DNA of 6,591 nt. Source: an uncultured Clostridia bacterium. GTDB taxonomy: Bacteria; Bacillota; Clostridia; Christensenellales; UBA1242. The notes below the pieces were generated by a model that was not told where the DNA came from, did not search any database, and worked only from the letters and a program-made list of their open reading frames with translations. Positions 1 to 5,653 of the stretch are shown in pieces. Each line of letters opens with the position of its first letter. The stretch's first letter is position 1. Position numbers and translations under genes: made by a program. The DNA is taken from positions 1-6,591 of the forward strand of contig CALDPW010000070.1 of the NCBI GenBank assembly GCA_937911885.1, written 5' to 3'.

Positions 1-1377
1 CCAACAGATCTAGATGCAATTAATCTTGATTTTAACCAAGATGGAAAAGTTACAAGTTCTGATGATTTAAATAGTGATAATATTATTAACATGACAGATT
101 ATGATGAACTTTCAGGTGTTGCTTTAACAAATTATAAATTAAAAATGGAACAAGTTGGTTTTGATATTGGTTCAAAAACTTTTGAATCAAGAAAAAATCG
201 TGTTGACAGAAATGGCAATGGAAAACTTGATAACAGCGATAAAGAAGGAACATATGAAGGCAACGTTAAGGTTAGTGAAGGCGTAAATGTAAATTGTATT
301 TATCGTATTATTCCTTTCAAAAAGGTTTTAATCAATTCTAAAAAAGGCGACGTTTCATTTAGATTAGTTGGCGAAACACTTCCTGCAAAAAATGTTAGAG
401 TAGTTTCTACAACAATTAATCAAGTTAAGGGTGCTATTGATAGTGGTATTGCTAGTGTTAATGCACTTTATGAAAATAACAACTACGCAAATTCAATGAT
501 TTTAAATATTGAACGTGGTGATGTTGTTATTGATCAAGTTTATACAAAAGAATTTGCTGTTAATGGTAAAGACGTTTTACTAAGAGCAAACAAAATTAGA
601 ACAAATAGTGAATTTGAGTTCACTTCTCCAAGTGGATTGTTTGAAATTGGAACTTTACAATCAGCAATGAATACAATTATTACAAACAACATTAGTATTA
701 ATCTTGGCGATATTACTGGTGAAATTTCAATTAGCACAACATATGGAAATATTGAAATTGCAAAAACAACAGCAAATGCTAGCCTAAGCTCTGTTCATGG
801 TAACATTAAAGTTGGCGAAGCAGAAGGAAGCATTTCATGTGTTACCGAATATGGTGATATTACAGTTGACTACGAAGGTAGAGCATACTTTAAAAACAAT
901 CACGGCAAAACAAAAGTAAAATTTATCCAAGTTCCAGGAACTGCAATTGATGATACATCATGCAATAAAACATGTGATATCATTACTGGCGATGGTAGCG
1001 TTGAAGCATTAAATTTAATTTATGAAACAACAATTACTTCAAATCGTGGTGGTAGAGTTACTGCTCAATTCAGCGAATTATACACATTAACAGGCGAAGC
1101 TGTTAAAGATGATGTTCCACAATATCTACAACACAAAATTGTGTTGAATGGTGGTGGAAATGCAACAGTAAAAGTTCCTTCCTTAAAAGCTTTCTTATTT
1201 AAAGGAACAGGTTCAATCGAAGGACAAGTTGGTAGCGCTACAATGTCTGCTACTTCAGGTTTTGTTCCAGTATTAACCGACGCCGAAATTACTGATCCAA
1301 ATGCTAGCACACTTGCTCACTTAGAAGCAATTGCTACAAATGGTAAAATTACATTTGAAACATTCTGGAATGAATAA
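1..1377 (+). CDS. Surface/secreted beta-solenoid protein with calcium loops, 5'-truncated
   Basis: The frame is open from the first base, so the gene begins left of the window; 458 residues are visible. The first in-frame ATG (91) lies inside a calcium-type loop and is not a credible start. Residues 10-33 and 69-80 carry three EF-hand/dockerin-like 12-residue loops. Residues about 130-310 are beta-rich, with repeated Gly-Asn/Asp-Ile-x-Val/Ile strands every 17-18 residues (G249, G267, G285, G302), as in DUF4097-type putative adhesins (PF13349). More Gly/Thr/Ser-rich strand-like sequence follows to the C-terminus, which ends in a similar strand (NGKITFETF). There is no LPxTG motif, C-terminal membrane helix or basic tail, so any anchor must lie in the missing N-terminal part. 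Two TAA codons in tandem (1375-1380) end it, followed by a strong terminator. An extracellular, calcium-stabilised structural or adhesive role is inferred; no enzyme motif is seen. The fold class is fairly likely, the function unknown. Confidence 0.85.
   Translation, partial: PTDLDAINLDFNQDGKVTSSDDLNSDNIINMTDYDELSGVALTNYKLKMEQVGFDIGSKTFESRKNRVDRNGNGKLDNSDKEGTYEGNVKVSEGVNVNCIYRIIPFKKVLINSKKGDVSFRLVGETLPAKNVRVVSTTINQVKGAIDSGIASVNALYENNNYANSMILNIERGDVVIDQVYTKEFAVNGKDVLLRANKIRTNSEFEFTSPSGLFEIGTLQSAMNTIITNNISINLGDITGEISISTTYGNIEIAKTTANASLSSVHGNIKVGEAEGSISCVTEYGDITVDYEGRAYFKNNHGKTKVKFIQVPGTAIDDTSCNKTCDIITGDGSVEALNLIYETTITSNRGGRVTAQFSELYTLTGEAVKDDVPQYLQHKIVLNGGGNATVKVPSLKAFLFKGTGSIEGQVGSATMSATSGFVPVLTDAEITDPNASTLAHLEAIATNGKITFETFWNE
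28..99 (+). other. Tandem EF-hand/dockerin-like calcium-binding loops
   Basis: Visible residues 10-21 read DFNQDGKVTSSD, matching D-x-N-x-D-G-x-hydrophobic-x-x-x-D. They are followed directly by residues 22-33 (DLNSDNIINMTD), which match the same pattern with Asn in place of the Gly. Such loops bind calcium in dockerin type I modules and in thrombospondin type-3-like repeats. The 12-residue back-to-back spacing differs from the roughly 22-residue duplicated dockerin unit, so a cohesin-binding role should not be assumed. Confidence 0.6.
205..240 (+). other. Third EF-hand-like calcium loop
   Basis: Visible residues 69-80 read DRNGNGKLDNSD, with ligand-type residues at loop positions 1, 3, 5, 9 and 12 and Gly at position 6. 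It lies 36 residues after the tandem pair and just before the beta-rich region, so calcium may stiffen the junction between the two parts. Calcium binding is inferred from the motif alone. Confidence 0.6.
727..924 (+). repeat. Protein-level solenoid repeats (DUF4097-like), four rungs
   Basis: Four diverged repeats of 17-18 residues are centred on GNIEI (745), GNIKV (799), GDITV (853) and GKTKV (904). Each has a preceding short strand (SISTTY, SLSSVH, SCVTEY, YFKNNH). The regular Gly-x-Ile/Thr-x-Val/Ile turn and strand is the hallmark of the DUF4097/DUF4098 beta-solenoid. The DNA copies have diverged, so this is an old structural repeat rather than a recent tandem duplication. Confidence 0.65.
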
Positions 1378-1386
1378 TAAAAAAAT

Positions 1387-1416
1387 AAAAGCACTCTTAA
1401 TTAAGAGTGCTTTTTT
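1387..1416 (+). terminator. Rho-independent terminator, perfect palindrome
   Basis: The 20-base perfect palindrome at 1391-1410, flanked by AAAA and TTTTTT, begins about 10 bases after the stop codon at 1375-1377. It ends the surface-protein transcript. Because it also has an A-run on the left, it could act on minus-strand transcripts that pass the rubrerythrin terminator. Confidence 0.9.
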
Positions 1417-1429
1417 ATTTAAAAAAACA

Positions 1430-1458
1430 AAAAAAGATGGGGTAAATCCATCTTTTTT
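1430..1458 (-). terminator. Rho-independent terminator for the rubrerythrin gene
   Basis: Read on the minus strand, the stem AAAAAAGATGG pairs with CCATCTTTTTT across a 7-base loop and leads into a T-rich run. It starts 8 bases after the rubrerythrin stop codon. With the palindromic terminator beside it, it insulates the two convergent transcription units. Confidence 0.85.
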
Positions 1459-1465
1459 ATTAATT

Positions 1466-2005
1466 TTAGTAATTAATTTTTCTTTGTTCAAAATATGCTT
1501 TTGGATGAGCACATACTGGGCACATTTCAGGAGCAGATGTTCCTTTATAAATATATCCACAGTTACGGCATTGCCAGAAAATTTCACCATCTTTTGTGAA
1601 CACTTTTTTATCTTCAATGTTTTGTTTTAGTGCTCTATATCTAAGTTCGTGTTCTTTTTCAATTTGACCAACAGCTCTAAACTTGAATGCGATTTCAGCA
1701 AAACCTTCTTCTTCAGCTTCTTTTGCCATTCTATCATACATATCGGTCCATTCAAAATTTTCGCCATTAGCAGCATCTTCTAGGTTAGCCAATGTATTTG
1801 GAACTTCGCCATTATGTAAATATTTAAACCACATTTTTGCATGTTCTTTTTCGTTATCTGCTGTTTCAGTAAAAATTGCAGCTATTTGTTCGTAGCCATC
1901 TTTTTTTGCACGGCTAGCATAATAAGTATATTTGTTTCTTGCTTGGCTTTCACCAGCGAAAGCTTCCATTAAATTTTTTTCAGTTTTTGTTCCTTTTAAG
2001 TCCAT
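1466..2005 (-). CDS. rbr: Rubrerythrin (diiron peroxidase with C-terminal rubredoxin domain)
   Basis: Cytoplasmic non-haem iron enzyme that reduces hydrogen peroxide to water with electrons from NAD(P)H through rubredoxin or a similar carrier; a standard oxidative-stress protein of anaerobes. The 179 residues give the usual two-domain form. A ferritin-like four-helix domain (about 1-130) carries the diiron ligands E19, E52 with H55 (ExxH), E85, D88, and E116 with H119 (ExxH). A rubredoxin-like domain (141-175) carries the Fe(SCys)4 ligands C146, C149, C162 and C165. By alignment from memory with Desulfovibrio vulgaris rubrerythrin, D88 sits where the redox-switching Glu97 is; WTDMY appears common in a clostridial-type subfamily. 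The start is supported by AGGAGG at 2016-2021, 10 bases upstream. It has its own promoter (2034-2062) and terminator, so it is probably monocistronic despite following the glycosyltransferase gene by 83 bases. Confidence 0.97.
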   Translation of the reverse strand: MDLKGTKTEKNLMEAFAGESQARNKYTYYASRAKKDGYEQIAAIFTETADNEKEHAKMWFKYLHNGEVPNTLANLEDAANGENFEWTDMYDRMAKEAEEEGFAEIAFKFRAVGQIEKEHELRYRALKQNIEDKKVFTKDGEIFWQCRNCGYIYKGTSAPEMCPVCAHPKAYFEQRKINY

Positions 2006-2033
2006 TATAAAGTAACCTCCTAAGTTATAATTA

Positions 2034-2062
2034 ATTATATTATAATTCTATAAAATTTACAA
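2034..2062 (-). promoter_or_regulatory. Promoter of the rubrerythrin gene
   Basis: On the minus strand, TTGTAA (2057-2062) is followed by exactly 17 bases and a perfect TATAAT (2034-2039). Transcription should start near 2027, giving a leader of about 22 bases that includes the AGGAGG ribosome-binding site. I see no clear PerR-type operator (a 7-1-7 inverted repeat) here, so peroxide regulation cannot be claimed from the sequence. Confidence 0.75.
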
Positions 2063-2064
2063 AT

Positions 2065-2090
2065 AAAAACTAGTAATTGTTATTAGTTTT
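2065..2090 (-). terminator. Weak possible terminator after the glycosyltransferase gene
   Basis: On the minus strand, AAAACTA-x-TAA pairs with TTA-x-TAGTTTT, with one A-C mismatch and a short loop, followed by TTTTTATTT. It overlaps the glycosyltransferase stop codon and abuts the -35 box of the rubrerythrin promoter. The stem is AT-rich and imperfect, so it is likely leaky and some read-through into the rubrerythrin gene is plausible. Confidence 0.35.
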
Positions 2091-3429
2091 AAATAACTTT
2101 TTTATCAATTGATCTAAATATTTTGTTTTTACCATGTTTGCTTGATTTTTGTATTTTTTCAATTGTTTTGTGTGTTTGAATTTCGTTTTTTGGAATTACG
2201 GATAAGTGTTTAATTTTGTTGTTTGCTTTTTTTACTTTGTTAATAACTTTTAGTGCCGAAATTTTACTTTCTGGCTCTGAATAGTTAGCTTTGTGATTGA
2301 TTGAGCAAATAAAATTGGTTATATCGTTTAGGGCATTTGGCTTTCTTATTTTAATAATATTTTGTTTAAGATCCTCAATTATTTGTGGGTTAGCACAAAT
2401 GGTATTAACAATTTTATCAACATCATATTCTTTTGTTGCAATTAATCCTGCACCATTTTGTTTTAGATATTCGGCGTTATATTGTTCTTGTGCTGGTAAA
2501 TTTTTAATAAAAATTTGTGGCAAGGTTTTACTCATGGCTTCGTTAATAAAGGTGCATCCACCCTTGCTAACCATAATATCACTAGCAGCAAAAATTAAAT
2601 CAATTTCGTTAGTAAATCCATAACTTAATATGGTTTTGTTTGCCTTTTGTGTGCTTTCTAGTTGCGCTAATTTATCAACTTTTTGCTTTGATAACTTATT
2701 GTTTCCATTAATTGCAATTATTTGTAGTGGGTATTTAACTTTTAATAATTTTTTAATAATATCTGGCATTTTTGCCGAACCATTGCCACCGCAAGTAACA
2801 CAAACGGTTAAAACATCGTCTTTTAAATTTAATTGTTTTAAAGCATCATGTTTATCGATATGTTTTGTAAACTTTTGCAAAATTGGGTATCCTAGTGGTT
2901 TAATTTGTTTTTTCTTGAATCCCTTATAAAGCAAATTATCAGTTAAACATTCGCTTGGTGTAACAACATAATCCAATCCAATTGACGATTCCCAAAAAGG
3001 ATGCACAACATAGTCGGTTATAAATGCAACCACTTTGGCATCAATAGGAAAAGCATTTTTAAGGTTGGTTACCACAATTGGTGGGTAAAAATGTGAACAT
3101 AAAATTATATCTGGTTTAAATGAATATATGGTTTTTAAAACCTTTGGAGTAATACTTTTTAAAAAATCTTGTGTCATTCCTGAATAACGATGATTTGGAT
3201 TTGCATTTGCATAGCCATAAAAAAACATATTATATATGCTTGGCATCAATGTGCTAATCAAAAAATAACCATTATCCATTAAAAAAGCTTTAAGTTTTTC
3301 GTCATATTCTTTAAATATATCAACAACTTTTACAATTTTGTTTTGTTCAGTTAGTTTTTGCTTTAAGGCGTTAGCAACGGCATTGTGACCTGTGCCAGCT
3401 GTAACAGTTAATATCAAAACTTTTTGCAT
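2089..3429 (-). CDS. UgtP/MGDG-synthase-type glycosyltransferase (GT28) with basic C-terminal tail
   Basis: Likely a membrane-associated enzyme moving a sugar from a UDP-sugar to diacylglycerol or a related lipid, as UgtP does for glycolipids and the lipoteichoic acid anchor. Numbered from the chosen start (446 aa): an MGDG-synthase N-domain (PF06925) with the glycine loop T10-A-G-T-G-H15-N and the family signature T138-D-Y-x-x-H143-x-x-W146; then a GT-B C-domain with C213-G-G-N-G217, the variant donor-site segment S288-K-G-G to E297, and Q314-E-x-x-N318. Residues about 380-446 form a Lys-rich tail (17 Lys, 1 Arg, 5 acidic) beyond the usual family length. The ATG at 3429 is chosen over the one at 3438 because AGGA (3438-3441) lies 8 bases upstream of it, while the outer ATG overlaps that site. 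It is transcribed divergently from a flippase-like gene. The acceptor and sugar cannot be read from sequence; an undescribed glycolipid is possible. Confidence 0.9.
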   Translation of the reverse strand: MQKVLILTVTAGTGHNAVANALKQKLTEQNKIVKVVDIFKEYDEKLKAFLMDNGYFLISTLMPSIYNMFFYGYANANPNHRYSGMTQDFLKSITPKVLKTIYSFKPDIILCSHFYPPIVVTNLKNAFPIDAKVVAFITDYVVHPFWESSIGLDYVVTPSECLTDNLLYKGFKKKQIKPLGYPILQKFTKHIDKHDALKQLNLKDDVLTVCVTCGGNGSAKMPDIIKKLLKVKYPLQIIAINGNNKLSKQKVDKLAQLESTQKANKTILSYGFTNEIDLIFAASDIMVSKGGCTFINEAMSKTLPQIFIKNLPAQEQYNAEYLKQNGAGLIATKEYDVDKIVNTICANPQIIEDLKQNIIKIRKPNALNDITNFICSINHKANYSEPESKISALKVINKVKKANNKIKHLSVIPKNEIQTHKTIEKIQKSSKHGKNKIFRSIDKKVI

Positions 3430-3437
3430 AAAATTCA

Positions 3438-3441
3438 TCCT
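3438..3441 (-). promoter_or_regulatory. Ribosome-binding site that fixes the glycosyltransferase start
   Basis: Minus-strand AGGA lies 8 bases before the ATG at 3427-3429. The alternative ATG at 3436-3438 overlaps this site and has no Shine-Dalgarno sequence at a workable distance. The inner start gives an N-terminus beginning directly with MQKVLIL, the first beta strand of the Rossmann-like fold. Confidence 0.75.
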
Positions 3442-3467
3442 AAGTTGTAATTTTTAACTTCTTTGAT

Positions 3468-3496
3468 AGTATATATAATAAACAAAAATTTTTCAA
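3468..3496 (-). promoter_or_regulatory. Promoter of the glycosyltransferase gene
   Basis: On the minus strand, TTGAAA (3491-3496), 17 bases and TATACT (3468-3473) match the sigma-70/sigma-A consensus at 5 of 6 bases in each box. The start point would be near 3461, giving a leader of about 32 bases. It stands back-to-back with the plus-strand promoter, with 24 bases between the two -35 boxes. Confidence 0.7.
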
Positions 3497-3520
3497 TTTA
3501 ATTTAAATAAATAGTTATAT

Positions 3521-3549
3521 TTGACATTATTTCAAAAAAAATATAACAT
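3521..3549 (+). promoter_or_regulatory. Promoter of the flippase-like gene
   Basis: A perfect -35 box TTGACA (3521-3526) is followed by 17 bases and a weak -10 TAACAT (3544-3549); TATAAC at 3542-3547 with a 15-base spacer is the alternative. The poor -10 paired with a perfect -35 would suit an activator- or repressor-tuned promoter, but that is inference. Confidence 0.55.
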
Positions 3550-3559
3550 TAGTTATAAC
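3542..3559. repeat. Inverted repeat overlapping the -10 of the flippase-like gene
   Basis: TATAAC (3542-3547) and GTTATA (3552-3557) form a perfect 6-base inverted repeat across ATTA, and GTTATAAC (3552-3559) is itself palindromic. A further GTTATA lies at 3514-3519, just upstream of the -35 box. The location is right for an operator, but such AT-only half-sites arise easily by chance in this base composition. Confidence 0.3.
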
Positions 3560-3566
3560 GCATTAT

Positions 3567-3572
3567 AGGTGA
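3567..3572 (+). promoter_or_regulatory. Ribosome-binding site that fixes the GTG start of the flippase-like gene
   Basis: AGGTGA ends 5 bases before the GTG at 3578-3580. An upstream in-frame GTG at 3569-3571 lies inside this Shine-Dalgarno sequence and cannot be the start that uses it. The protein therefore begins MSDNKEK. Confidence 0.75.
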
Positions 3573-3577
3573 TAATT

Positions 3578-4900
3578 GTGTCAGACAATAAAGAAAAAAT
3601 TGTTAATACCAAAAACAATATTAACAAATCAGTTTTAAAAGCAAAAAATAAAGTAAATATAGGTAAGTGCAAATCATGCTCTTATCATTTTTTGCCGTTG
3701 CCAGATTATAAAGCTGTAATTTTAGAAGCCAACAAAGAAAAACCTGTTTCTGCGGAATTAATAAAGGAAACAAAAAAAGCAAGTGTTAATAAAAAATGGT
3801 TTAGCTTGGCATTTTTCTTGGTTAACATTTTTATCGTTGTTGGAATTTTTGTTTTTCAATTTTCAACTGGCGAAGCAGCTTCGCTAACCGAATTGTTTGC
3901 CTTAAAACCTTATTACCGATTCCTATTTTTAGGTTTGGGTGTGTTCTTTTTAATTAACATTTTGGATGCATTAAAATTTCATAATTTAATTAGAAGAGCA
4001 ACAGGTTATTGCCGCCCATGGATTAGTTACAAAACAGTTGCGCTTGGCCGTTATTACGATTGCATAACTCCTATGAGCACTGGTGGTCAACCTTTTCAAA
4101 TGCTATATTTAAAAAACAATAGCGTTAAGGGCGATGCTGCAACAGCAATTCCATTAGCAAAATATTTTTTATGGCAAATTGCTTGGATTTTTTTAATTTG
4201 TTATTTCTTAATTTTTAATACTCACTATTATTTAAATAATAATGGTTACATTGTTCAAATTTTTGCTTGGGTAAGTTTGGTATTAAACTTTTGCTTAATT
4301 GGTGGAGTTATTCTGCTATCAATTTCAAAAAAAGTTGGCCCAAGATTTGTTCTTTCAATTTTAAAATTGTTGCATAAAATACATTTAGTTAAAGATTATA
4401 GGGCAACATTCAAAAAAACAATTAAATTTGTTAGAGAATATCAACGTAGTTTTAAATCACTAATCACAAACCCATTTCAACTTGGTTGGCATATCTTTTT
4501 AAATGCTGTAACAATTTTGTTAAATGCTTCGCTTGCATATTGTGTATACTTAGCCTTTAATATTGACGGTGGAATAAGTTATTTAGAAATTGTAACAAAT
4601 GTTATGGTTTGCGATTTGGCTATTGGGTTAGTTCCTCTTCCAGGAGCTTCTGGAGCTGCCGAAATTAGCTTTGCAGCTGTGTTTGCCAGATATTTCCCAA
4701 GTTCAACACTGGTTTGGGCTATGTTATTCTGGAGAATATTTACATATTTTGGATATGTTATTCAAGGTGTTGTTATTATTATTTACGATTATATTTACGG
4801 ATCCAAAAAAGCAGCATATTATGCAAAAGTTAATTGTTTTAGAGGAAACACCGATTATGTTTCTTATCACAAACGCAACAAAAATAAAACACAATCATAA
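3578..4900 (+). CDS. MprF-flippase/UPF0104-type membrane protein with CxxC N-terminal extension
   Basis: A polytopic membrane protein of the lysylphosphatidylglycerol synthase TM-region family (PF03706, UPF0104), whose best-known member is the flippase half of MprF. The 440 residues comprise a hydrophilic Lys-rich N-terminal segment (1-72) with a lone C31-x-x-C34 pair, then about seven to eight membrane segments near 74-95, 115-132, 192-213, 224-249, 303-327, 336-368 and 378-402. Two family signatures are seen: T164-P-M-S-T-G-G-Q-P172 and P353-L-P-G-A-S-G-A-A-E362. A basic tail (KRNKNK) ends it. The cytosolic aminoacyl-transfer domain of MprF is absent, so it should not aminoacylate phosphatidylglycerol. 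It starts at GTG with AGGTGA upstream. Its stop codon abuts the stem of its terminator. The divergent glycosyltransferase suggests lipid or glycolipid translocation, but the substrate is unproven and other UPF0104 roles remain possible. Confidence 0.88.
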   Translation: MSDNKEKIVNTKNNINKSVLKAKNKVNIGKCKSCSYHFLPLPDYKAVILEANKEKPVSAELIKETKKASVNKKWFSLAFFLVNIFIVVGIFVFQFSTGEAASLTELFALKPYYRFLFLGLGVFFLINILDALKFHNLIRRATGYCRPWISYKTVALGRYYDCITPMSTGGQPFQMLYLKNNSVKGDAATAIPLAKYFLWQIAWIFLICYFLIFNTHYYLNNNGYIVQIFAWVSLVLNFCLIGGVILLSISKKVGPRFVLSILKLLHKIHLVKDYRATFKKTIKFVREYQRSFKSLITNPFQLGWHIFLNAVTILLNASLAYCVYLAFNIDGGISYLEIVTNVMVCDLAIGLVPLPGASGAAEISFAAVFARYFPSSTLVWAMLFWRIFTYFGYVIQGVVIIIYDYIYGSKKAAYYAKVNCFRGNTDYVSYHKRNKNKTQS

Positions 4901-4917
4901 TTTGATTGTGTTTTTTT
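4886..4917 (+). terminator. Rho-independent terminator overlapping the flippase-like CDS end
   Basis: AAAACACAATCA (4886-4897) pairs perfectly with TGATTGTGTTTT (4903-4914) across a 5-base loop, followed by a run of T to 4917. The upstream arm encodes the last four residues and the stop codon (4898-4900) lies in the loop, so the signal is embedded in the coding end. It separates this gene from the zinc-ribbon gene. Confidence 0.88.
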
Positions 4918-4927
4918 ATATTTTTTG

Positions 4928-4955
4928 TTGGAAAAAACAATAATTGTGATATAAT
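4928..4955 (+). promoter_or_regulatory. Extended -10 promoter giving a probably leaderless mRNA
   Basis: A perfect extended -10 element, TGATATAAT (4947-4955), is preceded by TTGGAA (4928-4933) with a 16-base spacer. Only six bases (4956-4961) separate the -10 box from the ATG at 4962. Transcription should therefore start at or within a base or two of the start codon, leaving no room for a Shine-Dalgarno sequence; none is seen. Confidence 0.75.
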
Positions 4956-4961
4956 AAAAAT

Positions 4962-5636
4962 ATGAAAAAGTTAGTATGCACTTCGTGCGGAGCTCCAATT
5001 AATGCGCAAACTTTGGTGTGTGATTATTGTGGTTCAGTATTTTTAAGTTCAAAAGTTGAAGCTGAAAAATCTGATAAAAACGAACAAAAAGCCAAAGAAA
5101 ACAAAATTGAAGTTCCTGCAATTTATGATTCGGAGTTAAATAATTTAATAAAAACATTTTTAAATCGCAACACCAAAAGCCACAAACAGGTAAGCGCCAA
5201 TTTAGCTATTTGGGTAATTGTTCTTATTTTTATTACAACCGTGTTGTTAAATTCGCCAGTTGGTGAACTAGGTTTAATTCCGGTAGTGTTTATTGTTATT
5301 GGTATTTCTACAATCTTTAACAACATAAAAACATTACCAGGTATAAAATATTTTAACGCAATAAGAGCGCTAAACAAATGTGATTACGAGGAAGCTTACG
5401 AGGAGTTTGGTGAAATTAAAAGCCGTAAAAACAGATACGAAGCAAAGTATTGTCAAATTTTAATTGGTTATTACAGACTTAATAAATTTGATGAGGTTCG
5501 TGATTTAATTATTAACATGGATGCTAACGATTTAAGCAAAATTATGCATTGTGATTTTAGTATTATGGAAATAGCAAATCAGCTTTTAATTAAGGTTCCT
5601 GATTGCAAAGATCCTGATTGCGATCATCATCATTAA
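4962..5636 (+). CDS. Zinc-ribbon membrane protein with TPR-like C-terminal domain
   Basis: Not recognised as a named gene. The 224 residues read as follows. An N-terminal double-CxxC zinc ribbon (C6, C9, C20, C23; the C-x-x-C-G-A-P-I and C-D-Y-C-G-S form of zinc_ribbon families) is followed by a charged linker (31-60). Two closely spaced hydrophobic helices (about 81-96 and 102-119) likely form a membrane hairpin. A soluble helical part (125-210) has two TPR-like helical pairs (N138-K-C-D-Y-E-E-A-Y-E-E-F149 and about 163-183). The last ten residues, CKDPDCDHHH, form a Cys/His-rich end that could bind a metal. A hairpin topology would put both the ribbon and the C-terminal part in the cytoplasm. 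The start is secure because the first CxxC lies six residues in, yet there is no Shine-Dalgarno site. It has its own promoter and terminator. A regulatory, scaffold or metal-handling role is speculative. Confidence 0.85.
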   Translation: MKKLVCTSCGAPINAQTLVCDYCGSVFLSSKVEAEKSDKNEQKAKENKIEVPAIYDSELNNLIKTFLNRNTKSHKQVSANLAIWVIVLIFITTVLLNSPVGELGLIPVVFIVIGISTIFNNIKTLPGIKYFNAIRALNKCDYEEAYEEFGEIKSRKNRYEAKYCQILIGYYRLNKFDEVRDLIINMDANDLSKIMHCDFSIMEIANQLLIKVPDCKDPDCDHHH

Positions 5637-5653
5637 TATTTATAAAATTTTAG

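Noticed and set aside
91..93. ATG as start codon of the left-hand gene
   Set aside because: The frame is open to base 1 and the upstream codons encode a calcium-type loop continuous with the protein; no Shine-Dalgarno sequence precedes this ATG.
1..117. Calcium loops as a true dockerin (cellulosome) module
   Set aside because: The 12-residue back-to-back spacing and the internal position do not fit the duplicated 22-residue dockerin unit, which is normally terminal.
1387..1458. Two adjacent hairpins as part of a CRISPR array or small RNA
   Set aside because: The two stems differ in sequence, each has a T-run in the right direction for its flanking gene, and there are no equal-length direct repeats.
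1331..1630. Opposed reading frames across the 1321-1630 region
   Set aside because: Both run through the terminators and overlap the end of the surface-protein gene or the rubrerythrin gene; their composition is that of shadow frames.
3436..3438. Outer ATG as start of the glycosyltransferase
   Set aside because: It overlaps the only Shine-Dalgarno sequence, which is well placed for the ATG nine bases downstream.
4671..4943. 90-codon plus-strand reading frame overlapping the flippase-like gene end
   Set aside because: It lies out of frame within a clear membrane-protein gene, runs through that gene's terminator and has no ribosome-binding site.
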